From: Silvania hatchlandensis
Lineage (GTDB): Bacteria > Pseudomonadota > Gammaproteobacteria > Enterobacterales > Enterobacteriaceae
Direction of reading: 5' to 3'
Assembly: GCF_025564065.1 (NCBI RefSeq)
Contig: NZ_JAMGZK010000053.1
Location: 186,001 to 250,000, forward strand
Length of the DNA stretch: 64,000 bases
A program made the position numbers and the translations under genes. Of the stretch, positions 35,676 to 48,166 are shown piece by piece. The notes beneath the pieces were generated by a model. It saw only the letters and a program-made list of their open reading frames with translations. It made no database searches and was not told where the DNA came from. How positions within the stretch are numbered: the first letter of the stretch is position 1; every line of letters starts with the position of its first letter.

Positions 35676-35919
35676 GCGCCCCTAATTCCTGATGAATGGT
35701 TTCAGCGCTTGGACTGCAAAAAACAACCCATACAACTTCCTCTCCTCCGTTGGGCTGAAACTCAGGCACACATTCCTCGGCACGCTCATTTGATGTCACC
35801 TATCCTTAGTGCGTGCCATCGTAGATTTCGCAATACAGGTTTGACTCCACGGCAGTGCGCCCCCGGAGCGATATTTCCCTATCCTTCTCAACTTTCTCAA
35901 CTTAAAGACTAAGACTGTC

Positions 35920-37341
35920 ATGAAAAAGACGAAAATTGTTTGCACCATCGGCCCGAAAACCGAATCTGAAGAGATGCTGACCAAAATGCTGGACGCCGGC
36001 ATGAACGTTATGCGTCTGAACTTCTCTCACGGTGACTATGCTGAGCACGGCCAGCGCATCCAGAACTTGCGCAACGTGATGAGCAAGACCGGCAAAAAAG
36101 CCGCTATCCTGCTGGACACCAAAGGTCCGGAAATTCGTACCATTAAGCTGGAAGGCGGCAACGACGTTGCGCTGAAAGCTGGCCAGACCTTCACCTTCAC
36201 CACTGACAAGTCCGTTGTCGGCAACAACGAAACCGTTGCTGTGACCTACGAAGGCTTCACCAGCGATCTGTCCGTTGGCAACACCATTCTGGTGGATGAC
36301 GGCCTGATCGGGATGGAAGTCACCGCGATCGAAGGTAAAAACGTGGTTTGTAAAGTGCTGAACAACGGCGATCTGGGCGAAAACAAAGGCGTTAACCTGC
36401 CGGGCGTTTCCATCGCGCTGCCAGCACTGGCTGAAAAAGACAAACAGGATCTGATCTTCGGTTGTGAGCAAGGCGTTGACTTCGTTGCTGCCTCTTTCAT
36501 CCGTAAGCGTTCCGACGTGGTTGAAATCCGTGAGCACCTGAAAGCCCACGGCGGCGAGAAGATCCAGATCATCTCCAAAATCGAAAACCAGGAAGGCCTG
36601 AACAACTTCGACGAAATCCTCGAAGCTTCTGACGGTATCATGGTGGCACGTGGTGACCTGGGCGTTGAGATCCCGGTTGAAGAAGTTATCTTCGCGCAGA
36701 AGATGATGATCGAGAAGTGTGTTCGCGCGCGTAAAGTGGTTATCACCGCAACGCAGATGCTGGACTCCATGATCAAAAACCCACGTCCAACCCGCGCAGA
36801 AGCTGGCGACGTTGCCAACGCCATCCTCGACGGTACCGATGCCGTTATGCTGTCCGGTGAATCCGCGAAGGGTAAATACCCGCTGGAAGCCGTGACCATC
36901 ATGGCCACCATCTGCGAACGTACCGATCGCGTGATGACCAGCCGTCTGGACAACAACAACGACAGCCGTAAGCTGCGTATCACCGAAGCGGTTTGCCGCG
37001 GTGCAGTAGAAACCGCAGAGAAACTGGAAGCGCCACTGATCGTTGTCGCCACCCAGGGCGGTAAATCCGCTAAAGCTGTGCGTAAATACTTCCCGAACGC
37101 TACCATCCTGGCGCTGACCACCAACGAAGTGACTGCCCGTCAGCTGGTGCTGAGCAAAGGTATCGTTCCACACCTGGTGAAAGAGATCGCTTCTACCGAC
37201 GATTTCTACCGTCTGGGTAAAGAAGTGGCTCTGCAGCTGGTTGAATGTGGTCTGGCGCAGAAAGGTGATGTTGTGGTGATGGTTTCCGGTGCGCTGGTAC
37301 CAAGCGGCACCACCAATACCGCATCTGTTCACGTGCTGTAA
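35920..37341 (+). CDS. pykF: Pyruvate kinase I
   Basis: 473-residue glycolytic enzyme making pyruvate and ATP from PEP and ADP, allosterically activated by fructose 1,6-bisphosphate. Visible: [12 protein letters not shown] at the N-terminus, [10 protein letters not shown], the catalytic [10 protein letters not shown] with the active-site Lys, [12 protein letters not shown], and the [12 protein letters not shown] and ATQMLDSM loops. The C-terminal regulatory domain ends [12 protein letters not shown]. Codon use is that of a highly expressed gene. It appears about three residues longer than K-12 PykF, in [10 protein letters not shown] near the C-terminus. Confidence 0.98.
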   Translation: MKKTKIVCTIGPKTESEEMLTKMLDAGMNVMRLNFSHGDYAEHGQRIQNLRNVMSKTGKKAAILLDTKGPEIRTIKLEGGNDVALKAGQTFTFTTDKSVVGNNETVAVTYEGFTSDLSVGNTILVDDGLIGMEVTAIEGKNVVCKVLNNGDLGENKGVNLPGVSIALPALAEKDKQDLIFGCEQGVDFVAASFIRKRSDVVEIREHLKAHGGEKIQIISKIENQEGLNNFDEILEASDGIMVARGDLGVEIPVEEVIFAQKMMIEKCVRARKVVITATQMLDSMIKNPRPTRAEAGDVANAILDGTDAVMLSGESAKGKYPLEAVTIMATICERTDRVMTSRLDNNNDSRKLRITEAVCRGAVETAEKLEAPLIVVATQGGKSAKAVRKYFPNATILALTTNEVTARQLVLSKGIVPHLVKEIASTDDFYRLGKEVALQLVECGLAQKGDVVVMVSGALVPSGTTNTASVHVL

Positions 37342-37366
37342 TAATTCCGAAAGAATTAATTCGATT

Positions 37367-37393
37367 AAAAAGCGTCCCTCGGGGCGCTTTTTT
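37367..37393 (+). terminator. pykF terminator
   Basis: AAAAGCGTCC / GGGGCGCTTT hairpin followed by a T-run. Confidence 0.9.
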
Positions 37394-37577
37394 ATTTCCG
37401 CTATCAGCCAAACTTATTAAAAAATCAAATCGAGTTTCTCTATTTAACGGGTGCGTTTTCTAAGATGAATCCGATGAAAGTGGTCTGTTTTAATACAACA
37501 ATTTTAATGAAATAGCCAAAACAGATGTTTCTTTGAGCGAACGATCAAAAATAGGCGTATTCCCATCAAAAAAATAT

Positions 37578-37613
37578 TCTCAACCTAAAAAACTTTGTGT
37601 AATACTTGTAACG
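37578..37613 (+). promoter_or_regulatory. lpp promoter
   Basis: The stretch TTTGTGTAATACTTGTAACG matches the strong E. coli lpp promoter as recalled; the -10 is AATACT at 37601-37606 and the start is expected near 37613, giving a short leader of about 38 nt. Confidence 0.8.
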
Positions 37614-37647
37614 CTACATGGAGATTAACTCAATCTAGAGGGTATAA

Positions 37648-37887
<240 letters not shown>

Positions 37888-37901
37888 TAGTACCTGTTAA
37901 T

Positions 37902-37930
37902 AAAAATGGCGCACATCGTGCGCCATTTTT
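37902..37930. terminator. lpp/ldtE bidirectional terminator
   Basis: AAAAATGGCGCAC, loop, GTGCGCCATTTTT, with T-runs on both strands. Confidence 0.92.
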
Positions 37931-37947
37931 TTTGCCCCGCATTTGCC

Positions 37948-38946
37948 TTACTGCAGCGCCTGCGTTACCGACACCGGCATCTCACGGTTCAGCGCTGACT
38001 GCCCCGTACTTTCGATAGCCGTTCCGGCACCTGTCGATACCACTACCGGGATCCCTGCCCGACGCGACAAGGCTTTATTAACCAGCACTTTATCGCTCCC
38101 CTGTTGCGAGACAAAGGATGCCAGGCCTGCTGTCTGCGTAATCGGCACCGTTTGTGGGTTTTCACCTTCCAGCATGGCCAGCGGGCGATGCACCTCAACG
38201 TAGCGTTTACCGTCCGGCTCCACTGAGAACTTCACCGGCTCATTGATGATCTGCACCCGCGTGCCCACCCTGGCCTGCGCGAACAGTGCTTTGATATCAG
38301 GAGCATTCATGCGCATGCAGCCAGAACTGACGCGCAGCCCGACGCTGTCCGGGGCGCTGGTGCCGTGAATGAGGTATTCGCCGTTACCGATCCCCAGACG
38401 CAGCGCATAGCGCCCCAGCGGGTTATTTGGCCCTGCGGGTACCACCGGGGGCAGTCTGATGCCCTGCGCTAATGAGCGCGCTCTGATGCCCGCTGTCGGG
38501 GTCCAGGTTGGATTGGGGATTTTCTGGCTGACGTGGGTCGTCGACACCGGCGTCTCCAGCCCAAGCTGACCAATTCCCAGCGGATAGACCTGAACGCTGT
38601 TTTCACCCGGCGGGAAATAGTACAGCCGCAGTTCCGCCAGGTTCACCACAATGCCTTCCCGCGGTGTATCCGGCAGCAGCATCTGCGACGGAATGGTGAT
38701 CACCGTTCCCGGGGCCGGATAGACCGGCGCGATGGTGTTATTGGTTTCGAGGATTAAATGGGCAGCGGTATTAAACCGGCGCGCAATGGCCTGCAGGTTA
38801 TTATCGCCTTCCTGAATGGTGTAGGTCTGATTTTGTCCAATCAGGCGGCTACCCGCCGGGGGCAAGGGATAGTCCATCGCTTTGACGCTATTCACCGCGC
38901 TCAGCGAACCAAAAAGAATAAGAGTAATGAGAGACGCGCGCTTCAT
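37948..38946 (-). CDS. ldtE: L,D-transpeptidase LdtE (YnhG)
   Basis: 332-residue periplasmic enzyme that forms meso-DAP to meso-DAP (3-3) cross-links in peptidoglycan. The signal peptide is at residues 1-23 (to VKA), a LysM-like peptidoglycan-binding segment at about 40-88 ([19 protein letters not shown]), and the YkuD catalytic domain at about 95-235 with active-site [20 protein letters not shown] containing His, Gly and Cys. Convergent with lpp as in K-12. Confidence 0.95.
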   Translation of the reverse strand: MKRASLITLILFGSLSAVNSVKAMDYPLPPAGSRLIGQNQTYTIQEGDNNLQAIARRFNTAAHLILETNNTIAPVYPAPGTVITIPSQMLLPDTPREGIVVNLAELRLYYFPPGENSVQVYPLGIGQLGLETPVSTTHVSQKIPNPTWTPTAGIRARSLAQGIRLPPVVPAGPNNPLGRYALRLGIGNGEYLIHGTSAPDSVGLRVSSGCMRMNAPDIKALFAQARVGTRVQIINEPVKFSVEPDGKRYVEVHRPLAMLEGENPQTVPITQTAGLASFVSQQGSDKVLVNKALSRRAGIPVVVSTGAGTAIESTGQSALNREMPVSVTQALQ

Positions 38947-38984
38947 GCTGAGATTCCTTATTCACTGACAGAACGTCAGAAAGC

Positions 38985-39016
38985 TGAAAAACCCGCGAGG
39001 CGGGAACCGCCTCGCG
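38985..39016 (-). terminator. suf operon terminator
   Basis: CGCGAGGCGG, GAA loop and complement, followed on the minus strand by GGTTTTTC, just past sufE. Confidence 0.87.
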
Positions 39017-39043
39017 AAACAGAATGAGAGCTGTCCTGATAGT

Positions 39044-39460
39044 TTAGCTAATGTTGGCGGCTTTGGAGCGGATTGCGCGGATCATCGCTTCCAGCCCCTG
39101 GGAGCGGGAGGGGGTTAAATGCTGGGCCAGCGCCATTTGTTCAAACCACGGGCGCACGTCGAAAGCCGCAATATCCTGGGCGGACATCTGCTGATAGAGA
39201 ATAAACACCACTGCGATAAGGCCTTTCACAATTGCCGCATCACTGTCACCGGTTAATTCAATCATCCCGGCGTCGTTCTGGCGCATGATTATCCACACCT
39301 GGCTCTGACAGCCCTGAATACTGTTTTCCGGCCGATGCTCTTCCTCACTGAGCACAGGCAGTCGCTGCCCCAGCTCAATAATGTAGAGGTACTTTTCTTC
39401 CCAATTTGCGCAACGCGTAAAGTTACGCAGTAATTTTTCTTTGTCCGGCAACGCGGCCAT
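39044..39460 (-). CDS. sufE: Sulfur acceptor SufE
   Basis: 138-residue partner of the cysteine desulfurase SufS; accepts the persulfide on its Cys and passes it to the SufBCD scaffold. The acceptor Cys is in [12 protein letters not shown] (about residue 51). The ATG at 39460 gives the K-12 length and sequence start [14 protein letters not shown]; upstream codons run into sufS. It ends the sufABCDSE operon with a terminator downstream. Confidence 0.96.
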   Translation of the reverse strand: MAALPDKEKLLRNFTRCANWEEKYLYIIELGQRLPVLSEEEHRPENSIQGCQSQVWIIMRQNDAGMIELTGDSDAAIVKGLIAVVFILYQQMSAQDIAAFDVRPWFEQMALAQHLTPSRSQGLEAMIRAIRSKAANIS

Positions 39461-39474
39461 CTCTTGCCTCTCTG

Positions 39475-40691
<1,217 letters not shown>

Positions 40692-40695
<4 letters not shown>

Positions 40696-41963
40696 ACGGC
40701 ACCTCCGGGCAGACGCTGGCCAATACGTGCCAACACCTGCTGTCTTAACGTTTCGTCGTCGAGCGCTTCGGTCAACTCGGCGGCAAACGCGTAAATGATC
40801 ATCTTCTCTGCCGCCTGCCGGTCGATCCCGCGCGAGCGCAGATAGAACATCTGTTCATCATCAATCCGCCCCACCGTCGCGCCGTGGCTGCACTTCACGT
40901 CATCGGCGTAGATCACCAGCTGCGGCTTGGTGTCCACCTCTGCCAGACGCCCCATCAGCAGGTTGTTGTTGGTCATCTGACCATCGGTTTTAATCGCGTG
41001 CTGCGCAACGTTGATCAGCCCGTTAAACACCGCCCGGCCTTTGTCGCTGACGATGGTTTTATGCAGCTGACGGCTGTTGCAGTAGCCCTTGTTGTGCTCC
41101 AGCCAGGTACGGGTGTCGCACACTTCGTTTTTCACCGGCATCGCCAGGCTGTTGATGCGCAGCGTGGTGTTCTCGCCGTTCAGCTGGGTGCTGGTGTTGT
41201 GGCGTAGCACCGCGCCCCCGAGCAGGAAGCTGTGGCTGTACGCCGAGGCGTCCGCCGCAAGCTGAATATCGTTGTGGGCGAAGTGGTGGCTCACCGCATT
41301 CTCAAACGCCAGCTTGATATGGTGCAGACGGGCGTTGGCCGCCACGTTCATCGTCAGGCGCGCGCCGGTAAAATGCCGGGCCGGCGTCAGGCTGACGTAA
41401 TGCTCAACGATGGTCGCTTCTGCCCCTTCGGCCAGCGTCAGGTGATGGCGGTAGTGCGCGGTGTTGATCTCCTCCCCCTCCAGCCCCTGAGTGATGTGCA
41501 TTAAGAGCAACGGTTTAGAAGGCCGTTGGTTACGCTTCACGCTGATATGGGTGACGCCTGGCGCCAGGCTTTCGGTCAGATGCAAAAACAGCTCCGGCTG
41601 AACCGGGGCCGGCAGCGTCTGACGCTCATCGTTAAGGGTCACCTCAAAGCCGCTGTCGTCGGTGCTGTCACTCAAGGCCGGGCTAAAACGCCCGTCAACG
41701 AACACCAGTCGCGTGGCATCCAGCTGCAGCGCCAGCGCGTCACAACGATCCTTTTCCACCTCGGCGAGTCGGGAGACAAACTCACCGTTGGTCAGCCCCT
41801 CCAGCGGGGTGTACTTCCAGTCTTCATGCTTGCGCGTCGGCAAGCCCAGACGCAGCATCTGCTGCAGGTGCTGTTGCGCCTGTTCAGAGCGCGTTTCGCC
41901 CTGCGCCTCAAACAGACGGTGCCACTGTTGCAGCGCGTTACTGCTGTTCGCTAAGCCAGCCAT
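40692..41963 (-). CDS. sufD: Fe-S assembly scaffold component SufD
   Basis: 423-residue SufBD-family protein with the right-handed beta-helix core ([31 protein letters not shown]) and C-terminal segment [20 protein letters not shown], whose His corresponds to the functional His of E. coli SufD. It forms the SufBC2D complex that builds the cluster and takes up iron. It overlaps sufC by 26 bp. Confidence 0.95.
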
Positions 41964-42684
41964 AGCCCTGCTCCTCCAGCTGTTTCACCAGCGAGAAATC
42001 ACCGGATTTCACAATCCGTCCCTGATACAGCACGTGCACGTAGTCCGGCTTGATGTAGTCAAGGATGCGCTGATAGTGGGTGACGATGATGAACGAACGC
42101 TTGCCGTCGCGCAGGGCGTTAACGCCATCGGCGACGATTTTCAGGGCGTCGATGTCCAGCCCGGAATCGGTTTCATCAAGGATGCACAGCTCTGGCTCCA
42201 GCACCGCCATCTGCAAAATGTCGTTGCGCTTCTTCTCGCCGCCGGAGAAGCCGACGTTGACCGAGCGGGTGAGCAGGTCTTCCGGCATTTTCAGCAGCTG
42301 GATTTTCTCTTCCATCAGATCCTGAAAATCAAAGCGGTCCAGCGCCTCTTCGCTACGGTACTTACGCACGGCATTCAGCGCGGTCTGCAAAAAGAACTGA
42401 TTGCTGACGCCGGGAATTTCGACCGGGTACTGGAAGGCCATAAAAATGCCTTCGCCCGCGCGATCTTCCGGTGACAGTTCGAGCAGATCTTTGCCCTTAA
42501 AGTCGACCGAACCGCCGACGACCTCGTAATCTTCACGCCCGGCCAGAGTGGCGGAGAGCGTACTTTTCCCCGATCCGTTCGGCCCCATAATGGCGTGGAC
42601 TTCGCCCGGGCGCACCTCGAGGCTGAGACCGCGCAGGATCGCTTTATCTTCCACACTGACCTGTAAATCTTTGATGCTTAACAT
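41938..42684 (-). CDS. sufC: Fe-S assembly ATPase SufC
   Basis: 248-residue ABC-type soluble ATPase of the SufBC2D complex. Walker A is GPNGSGKST, the signature GFSGGEKKRNDIL and Walker B CILDETDSGLDIDAL; the last two are diagnostic for SufC. The length equals E. coli SufC. Confidence 0.97.
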   Translation of the reverse strand: MLSIKDLQVSVEDKAILRGLSLEVRPGEVHAIMGPNGSGKSTLSATLAGREDYEVVGGSVDFKGKDLLELSPEDRAGEGIFMAFQYPVEIPGVSNQFFLQTALNAVRKYRSEEALDRFDFQDLMEEKIQLLKMPEDLLTRSVNVGFSGGEKKRNDILQMAVLEPELCILDETDSGLDIDALKIVADGVNALRDGKRSFIIVTHYQRILDYIKPDYVHVLYQGRIVKSGDFSLVKQLEEQGYGWLSEQQ

Positions 42685-42700
42685 GTGCTTTCCTTAATGC

Positions 42701-44188
<1,488 letters not shown>

Positions 44189-44196
44189 AATACCGC

Positions 44197-44565
44197 CTAT
44201 ACCCCAAAACTTTCGCCGCAGCCGCATTCGTTCTGGGCTTTAGGGTTATTGAATTTGAATAACTGGTTTAAGCCTTCGCGCACGTAATCCACTTCCGTGC
44301 CGTCAATAAACGGCATCGCCTGCAGCGGCACGTACAGTTTTGCGCCGTCACGCTCGAAAACCAGATCGTCTTTCTCCGGTTGAGTGACGGTACCCAGCAC
44401 ATAGCCAAAACCGGCGCAGCCGGTGGTCTTCACGCCTAAGCGCACGCCGAGCAAGCCGGGCTGTTTGCTGGTCAGCTCGCGAATATGCGCCGCCGCGGCA
44501 GAGGTCAGCGTTAATCCACGCCATGCAAAATCTGTCGGGTCAAACGTTTCTGAATGCAGTTCCAT
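44197..44565 (-). CDS. sufA: A-type Fe-S carrier SufA
   Basis: 122-residue A-type carrier that accepts clusters from SufBC2D and delivers them to apo-targets. The three cluster Cys are visible: one in [11 protein letters not shown] and two in [11 protein letters not shown]. First gene of the suf operon, with a Fur box about 46 bp upstream, pointing to induction under iron limitation. Confidence 0.96.
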   Translation of the reverse strand: MELHSETFDPTDFAWRGLTLTSAAAAHIRELTSKQPGLLGVRLGVKTTGCAGFGYVLGTVTQPEKDDLVFERDGAKLYVPLQAMPFIDGTEVDYVREGLNQLFKFNNPKAQNECGCGESFGV

Positions 44566-44610
44566 AGGTCCACCTTATGTATTGCGCCATCAGGGCATAA
44601 CACCATGTTA

Positions 44611-44627
44611 GTGATAACGATTATCAC
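44611..44627 (-). promoter_or_regulatory. Fur box of the suf promoter
   Basis: GTGATAACGATTATCAC, a 17-bp near-perfect palindrome of the GATAAT-type Fur consensus, upstream of sufA. Confidence 0.85.
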
Positions 44628-44805
44628 TTCAACCCCCTGACAGCAGGGGCTTTCGCCTTAATCGCCCTTTTTGGTGACATTAATTAAGCATAGACCCTGC
44701 ACGAAGGGTTAACAGGGTTCGATTTTTTTCTGCAATCAATTGAATATTAATGGCTTTATAAAGGTTAATCGGCGAAAACGGTTACAAGGGAAAAGATGTA
44801 TAGGG

Positions 44806-44826
44806 AATGCCTATTTTTGAGATAGG
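44806..44826 (+). other. Left attachment-site repeat (attL)
   Basis: 21-bp repeat with an internal dyad (CCTATTT / GAGATAGG). It differs from the right copy at two positions. Confidence 0.65.
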
Positions 44827-44918
44827 TTTTCGAAATTCTGTAAAATCAGTCGATTAAAGCTAAATCAGTCACTTAGCCATTTTAAGGGTTAGACAATAAC
44901 AGACATTATTGGCCATTC

Positions 44919-44973
44919 TGACGCCCCTAATTACGCCCCAACACAATTTTTGCCCCCAAATTTGCCCCCAAAT
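44919..44973 (+). repeat. Putative integrase arm-type sites
   Basis: Four copies of a GCCCC(C/T)AA-like motif: near 44922, near 44934, then TTTGCCCCCAAAT twice with a 12-bp period (44949-44961 and 44961-44973). Tandem short repeats beside the core are typical of integrase arm sites. Confidence 0.5.
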
Positions 44974-45240
44974 AAACGTCAAAAAGTGACTGGAGAACCC
45001 CGCAGCATCACCACTCATCCTGACGAGCAGGCCAGCCGATCATGACCATCTAATGTGACGCAGTAGTAGCTGTGGTGATGAATGTTAACCTTTAAATTTT
45101 CATTATAATGAAATCGAAAAATCACTTTTAAGAACCTTGCGCAGCTCCTTCCAGAAATGAACCATCAAGCTTTACCCGGAACACATCCCTGTGCAAAATC
45201 ACTACCGATCCGTTGTAAGACTTTTGATGCGCACCACTTC
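44974..45240 (+). other. Non-coding left part of the element
   Basis: Nothing gene-like was recognised between the arm-type repeats and the stop codon of the UmuD'-like gene. Confidence 0.55.
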
Positions 45241-45555
45241 TTACACCGCTCTACCATCTTCATAGTGCCGCGTGATGAAGTGCGTCACTCGCCCTAATAC
45301 TTCGACATCTTCCAGCGCCCTTCCCTCGATCGCTTCGCCGTCATCGCAAATCAGTGACTGACCCATGAGCATTGCAAACTGCGTACGGCCACCGCTGAGG
45401 ATCAGCAGTGCGTCACCCTGCTGCGGGCGCGTGACCGGTACGATGATCGCATAACCCGCCGATGTCTCGAGGATGCGACTGTCGGGAGTCATGCAGACAC
45501 TGGCTGGCGTAACCCGCTGCTCTATATAGTCGGTAGCTGGTGAGGCGAAGCCCAT
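45241..45555 (-). CDS. UmuD'-like protein without catalytic dyad
   Basis: 104-residue protein. Its N-terminus GFASPATDYIEQR matches UmuD from the residue after the UmuD self-cleavage site, and the C-terminus EVLGRVTHFITR matches the last UmuD strand. The Ser of SGDSM and the catalytic Lys of UmuD have no counterpart (the regions read SAGYAII and TQFAMLM), so it cannot be a LexA/UmuD-type protease. It corresponds to processed UmuD', as in phage HumD-type proteins. It overlaps the upstream gene as TAATG and lies behind a LexA box. No UmuC-type polymerase is in the element. Confidence 0.72.
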   Translation of the reverse strand: MGFASPATDYIEQRVTPASVCMTPDSRILETSAGYAIIVPVTRPQQGDALLILSGGRTQFAMLMGQSLICDDGEAIEGRALEDVEVLGRVTHFITRHYEDGRAV

Positions 45556-45794
45556 TACAGACCTCCGTTCGGGTTGTAGAGCATGAATGTTCGCGCCTGG
45601 CCTTCGATGGTCGTAATGTCCTTAAACGTCGAAACGTGACTTTCTATCCACTCGTTCGCCTCTTTAAGCGACCAGTCCCAGTTAGCGAGGGCTAGGTGCC
45701 TCATAAAGTCTTCGGTAGCAAGCGTGCGGCGCCCGCTGGGTTCATGCTTGATGGCGGCGCGAAAAGCACCTTCAATATCGTTTTGACGTGGCAT
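45555..45794 (-). CDS. Phage-type SOS gene, function unknown (79 aa)
   Basis: 79-residue protein opening MPRQNDIEGAFRAAIKHE, with a Trp-rich middle (LALANWDWSLKEANEWIES) and C-terminal FMLYNPNGGL. It resembles small proteins found beside UmuD-like genes in enterobacterial prophages, as recalled. The ATG at 45794 has AAGGAG 8 bases upstream; a GTG three codons earlier would sit on top of that site. It is the first gene after a LexA box and coupled to the UmuD'-like gene by TAATG. Confidence 0.7.
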   Translation of the reverse strand: MPRQNDIEGAFRAAIKHEPSGRRTLATEDFMRHLALANWDWSLKEANEWIESHVSTFKDITTIEGQARTFMLYNPNGGL

Positions 45795-45810
45795 GATCTG
45801 CACTCCTTAA

Positions 45811-45830
45811 TACTGTTTTTATATACAGTG
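45811..45830 (-). promoter_or_regulatory. LexA (SOS) box
   Basis: TACTGTTTTTATATACAGTG contains CTGT-N8-ACAG with an AT-rich centre, matching the LexA consensus, 17 bp upstream of the 79-residue gene. Confidence 0.85.
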
Positions 45831-46798
45831 GTTTTAATGAGGGTGCAGATCAATGTGGGGCTGCCTATTAATGCGGGGCACTGAAATTTAGTGGGACGCC
45901 GGAGTCTACCTCGTGCCATAAGCGGAAGTTGCTAATAACATTTTGTGTGGATCAACGGGGAGCAGGTCAGACCGATTTTCGACAGCTGAAGAACCACTGG
46001 AGCAGTAAGGAGCTAATTCACCATCTAAGATATTTCTCCATTAAATTATTTTTAGTTGAGCCCGAAAGGTTGACGCTAAGCCTATCCGAACAAATATGTT
46101 GACTGATTCGATTCAGCTTTCACTGGATGGGTTTTTTATTCTTTTAATTTTCGTTTACTCAACGGAAATGATTGGTCTTGTTGTTTGGTTAAAATTTGTC
46201 CGTGAAGGCTAACGAAGACATAGGAGGGATTGTTATGCAGCCTTCAGAATTTTCATTGTAAGATAACTTCTATACTGTCTTACTGCTGATAATATAATGA
46301 ATAATATTAATCTTTTTGCTTCTCCTCCCATAATTAATTAAGAATATTCCCCCTGCCCACTCTGATAGATGGCTAGCTCATTATTCACTCACATTAAGTT
46401 AATGATACGATACAATTTGAGCGTGGATTTGTATGCAATTTGTTGCATGCAAGTTATCGGTGATTGCCTTTTAACTTGCACACTGATCTATATCAAAATT
46501 CATTAAAAAAAGAACTATATCTTTTTTTAATCCAAATCATCACATAAACATCTCCAATCAATTGTTTTAATGGTCATTTTAAACAGTGGTGCAGAAAAAA
46601 AACATTAATCCCTTATGCACCTCATCAAAAACGGCACGGTAGAAAACTCCTATTACTGTAGGTAGAAAAATTGACGTATATTATATTTGGCGTCAATGAG
46701 AGACATGAATTTCACGCTTCATTAATAGTGATATAAAAATCTTTTAATATCCTGCGGCATGCTTTTTAATTTATCAAAAAACCAAGAATGGGGTTATT
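45831..46798 (+). other. AT-rich region upstream of the fimbrial operon (968 bp)
   Basis: No supportable gene. It becomes very AT-rich from about 46000, typical of H-NS-silenced fimbrial promoters. It has an ATGCAA-N4-TTGCAT dyad at 46433-46448. No invertible-element inverted repeats were noticed. Confidence 0.55.
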
Positions 46799-47356
46799 AT
46801 GCTCAAATTCACTAACACGACTTCATTATTAGCACTAATTATTTCATCAGCTTTTATCACGGCAACTAGTGCCGCTGATGGCATTATTACCATTAATGGA
46901 AAAATTACTGACACTACTTGTACTATTTCTGTGAATGGTGATAACAAAGATACAACAGTAACGTTACCGACAGTTTCCTCTACTAGCCTTTCGGCTATTG
47001 GCCAGACGGCGGGCACAACACCTTTCAATATTTCCCTGAGTAATTGCTCTGGTGCCTCATTAAGGACTGCAAGCACTTACTTTGAACCAGGCACATACGT
47101 TGATAACGAAAATGGACGTCTAAATGTTGACAGTACCGCCGACGATGCAGCGACCAACGTGCAGGTTCAGTTGCTGAATAGTAATATGAACCCCATTGTT
47201 GTCGGTGCTTCCGTGGCCAATGGCCAGAACGATGTTCCAATCGATATCAGTGGTGGGAACGGCGTATTGAACTACTACGCACAGTATTATGCAACGGGCT
47301 CTTCTCAGGCTGGTGCTGTAACCACGCAAGTTGATTACACCATGATCTACGAATAA
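46799..47356 (+). CDS. Major fimbrial subunit (type-1 family)
   Basis: 185-residue pilin. The signal peptide is MLKFTNTTSLLALIISSAFI through TSA. The mature part has the chaperone-usher pilin hallmarks: a conserved Cys pair (ITDTTCTISV and ISLSNCSGA) forming the disulfide, TINGKITDTTC as first strand, and the C-terminal VDYTMIYE with penultimate Tyr for donor-strand exchange. First gene of a six-gene operon laid out as pilin, chaperone, usher, adhesin, chaperone, regulator, which is reminiscent of the Salmonella stb operon. Confidence 0.9.
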   Translation: MLKFTNTTSLLALIISSAFITATSAADGIITINGKITDTTCTISVNGDNKDTTVTLPTVSSTSLSAIGQTAGTTPFNISLSNCSGASLRTASTYFEPGTYVDNENGRLNVDSTADDAATNVQVQLLNSNMNPIVVGASVANGQNDVPIDISGGNGVLNYYAQYYATGSSQAGAVTTQVDYTMIYE

Positions 47357-47413
47357 TTACTCATCAGAGTAAAGGCCACAACCTTTACTCTATCTTACAA
47401 TAAGGTTTACCGG

Positions 47414-48166
47414 ATGTTTAAGAAACTGAATCCCCTCTTTGTTATATTATTGTCAATCACAACTCCAGTAGATGTGCTCGCTGAAGTTACTATTAATGGA
47501 ACTCGTATTGTATTTAATGCCAATGATAAAGAAGCTGCTATTCAGTTAAAAAACAACGGTAAACAGCCTTATCTTTTACAAATGTGGCTAGATGATGGAG
47601 ATCCTAAATCGCGTCCGGGTGAAGCACTTGCCCCCTTCGTGATAACACCACCAGTTGTACGCATTGATCCGACGCGCGGCCAGGCCGTACGCATTATTGC
47701 AACTAATCCTAAACTGCACCAGGACAGAGAATCGCTGTTCTGGTTCAATCTGTTGGAAGTGCCACCTATGCCAAAAGAAAAAGTGGATGCCGGGAATAAT
47801 CTGCTTCAGCTGGCCTTTCGCACACGAATTAAGCTGTTTTATCGACCGGCCAATCTGACTCCAGAACCTTTGGAGGCCTATAAAAAACTGATGTTTTCGC
47901 GCGAAGGAAGTAACCTGCGGATTATTAACAATTCTCCTTATCATATTACATTCAATACGATACTAATAAGAAATTCTAACAACAGTGAAGTTTTAGCCAT
48001 GGTTGATAAATTTCAACAAAGAATGATGCAGCCAAAAGGAGATATGCTCTTGCCTCTAACAATAAAAAAACACGAAAGAACTAACTACGGAACAGTATTT
48101 TACAGCGTGATTAATGATTATGGAGGAGAGTCATTCAATGAGAAGGTGTTACAAAACAATCAGTAA
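47414..48166 (+). CDS. Fimbrial periplasmic chaperone 1
   Basis: 250-residue PapD-like chaperone. The signal peptide runs to about residue 23 (VLA). Two Ig-like domains; the substrate-anchoring Arg is in NGTRIVFNA and the Lys in FRTRIKLFYRP, both required for subunit binding. FWFNLLEVPP is the family signature. It binds pilins in the periplasm and delivers them to the usher. It overlaps the usher gene by 29 bp. Confidence 0.93.
   Translation: MFKKLNPLFVILLSITTPVDVLAEVTINGTRIVFNANDKEAAIQLKNNGKQPYLLQMWLDDGDPKSRPGEALAPFVITPPVVRIDPTRGQAVRIIATNPKLHQDRESLFWFNLLEVPPMPKEKVDAGNNLLQLAFRTRIKLFYRPANLTPEPLEAYKKLMFSREGSNLRIINNSPYHITFNTILIRNSNNSEVLAMVDKFQQRMMQPKGDMLLPLTIKKHERTNYGTVFYSVINDYGGESFNEKVLQNNQ

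Larger units (their letters stand above)
35278..35919 (+). other. pykF upstream region (642 bp)
   Basis: No convincing gene. It contains the divergent promoters of the metN-like gene and pykF, a Cra-like site at 35629-35644 and a TATAAT at 35670-35675. The implied pykF leader is about 240 nt. Short ORFs here lack ribosome binding sites or family support. Confidence 0.6.

Noticed and set aside
35902..37332. 476-codon open frame antisense to pykF
   Set aside because: It mirrors the strong codon bias of pykF on the other strand, has no ribosome binding site and gives a compositionally odd His/Gln/Phe-rich product.
44628..45240. Possible RydB sRNA or ydiH gene upstream of sufA
   Set aside because: In K-12 these lie near here, but neither sequence could be recognised on either side of the element.
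45831..46798. Invertible phase-variation element upstream of the fimbrial operon
   Set aside because: No flanking inverted repeats of the fimS kind and no FimB/FimE-type recombinase other than the element's own integrase were noticed.
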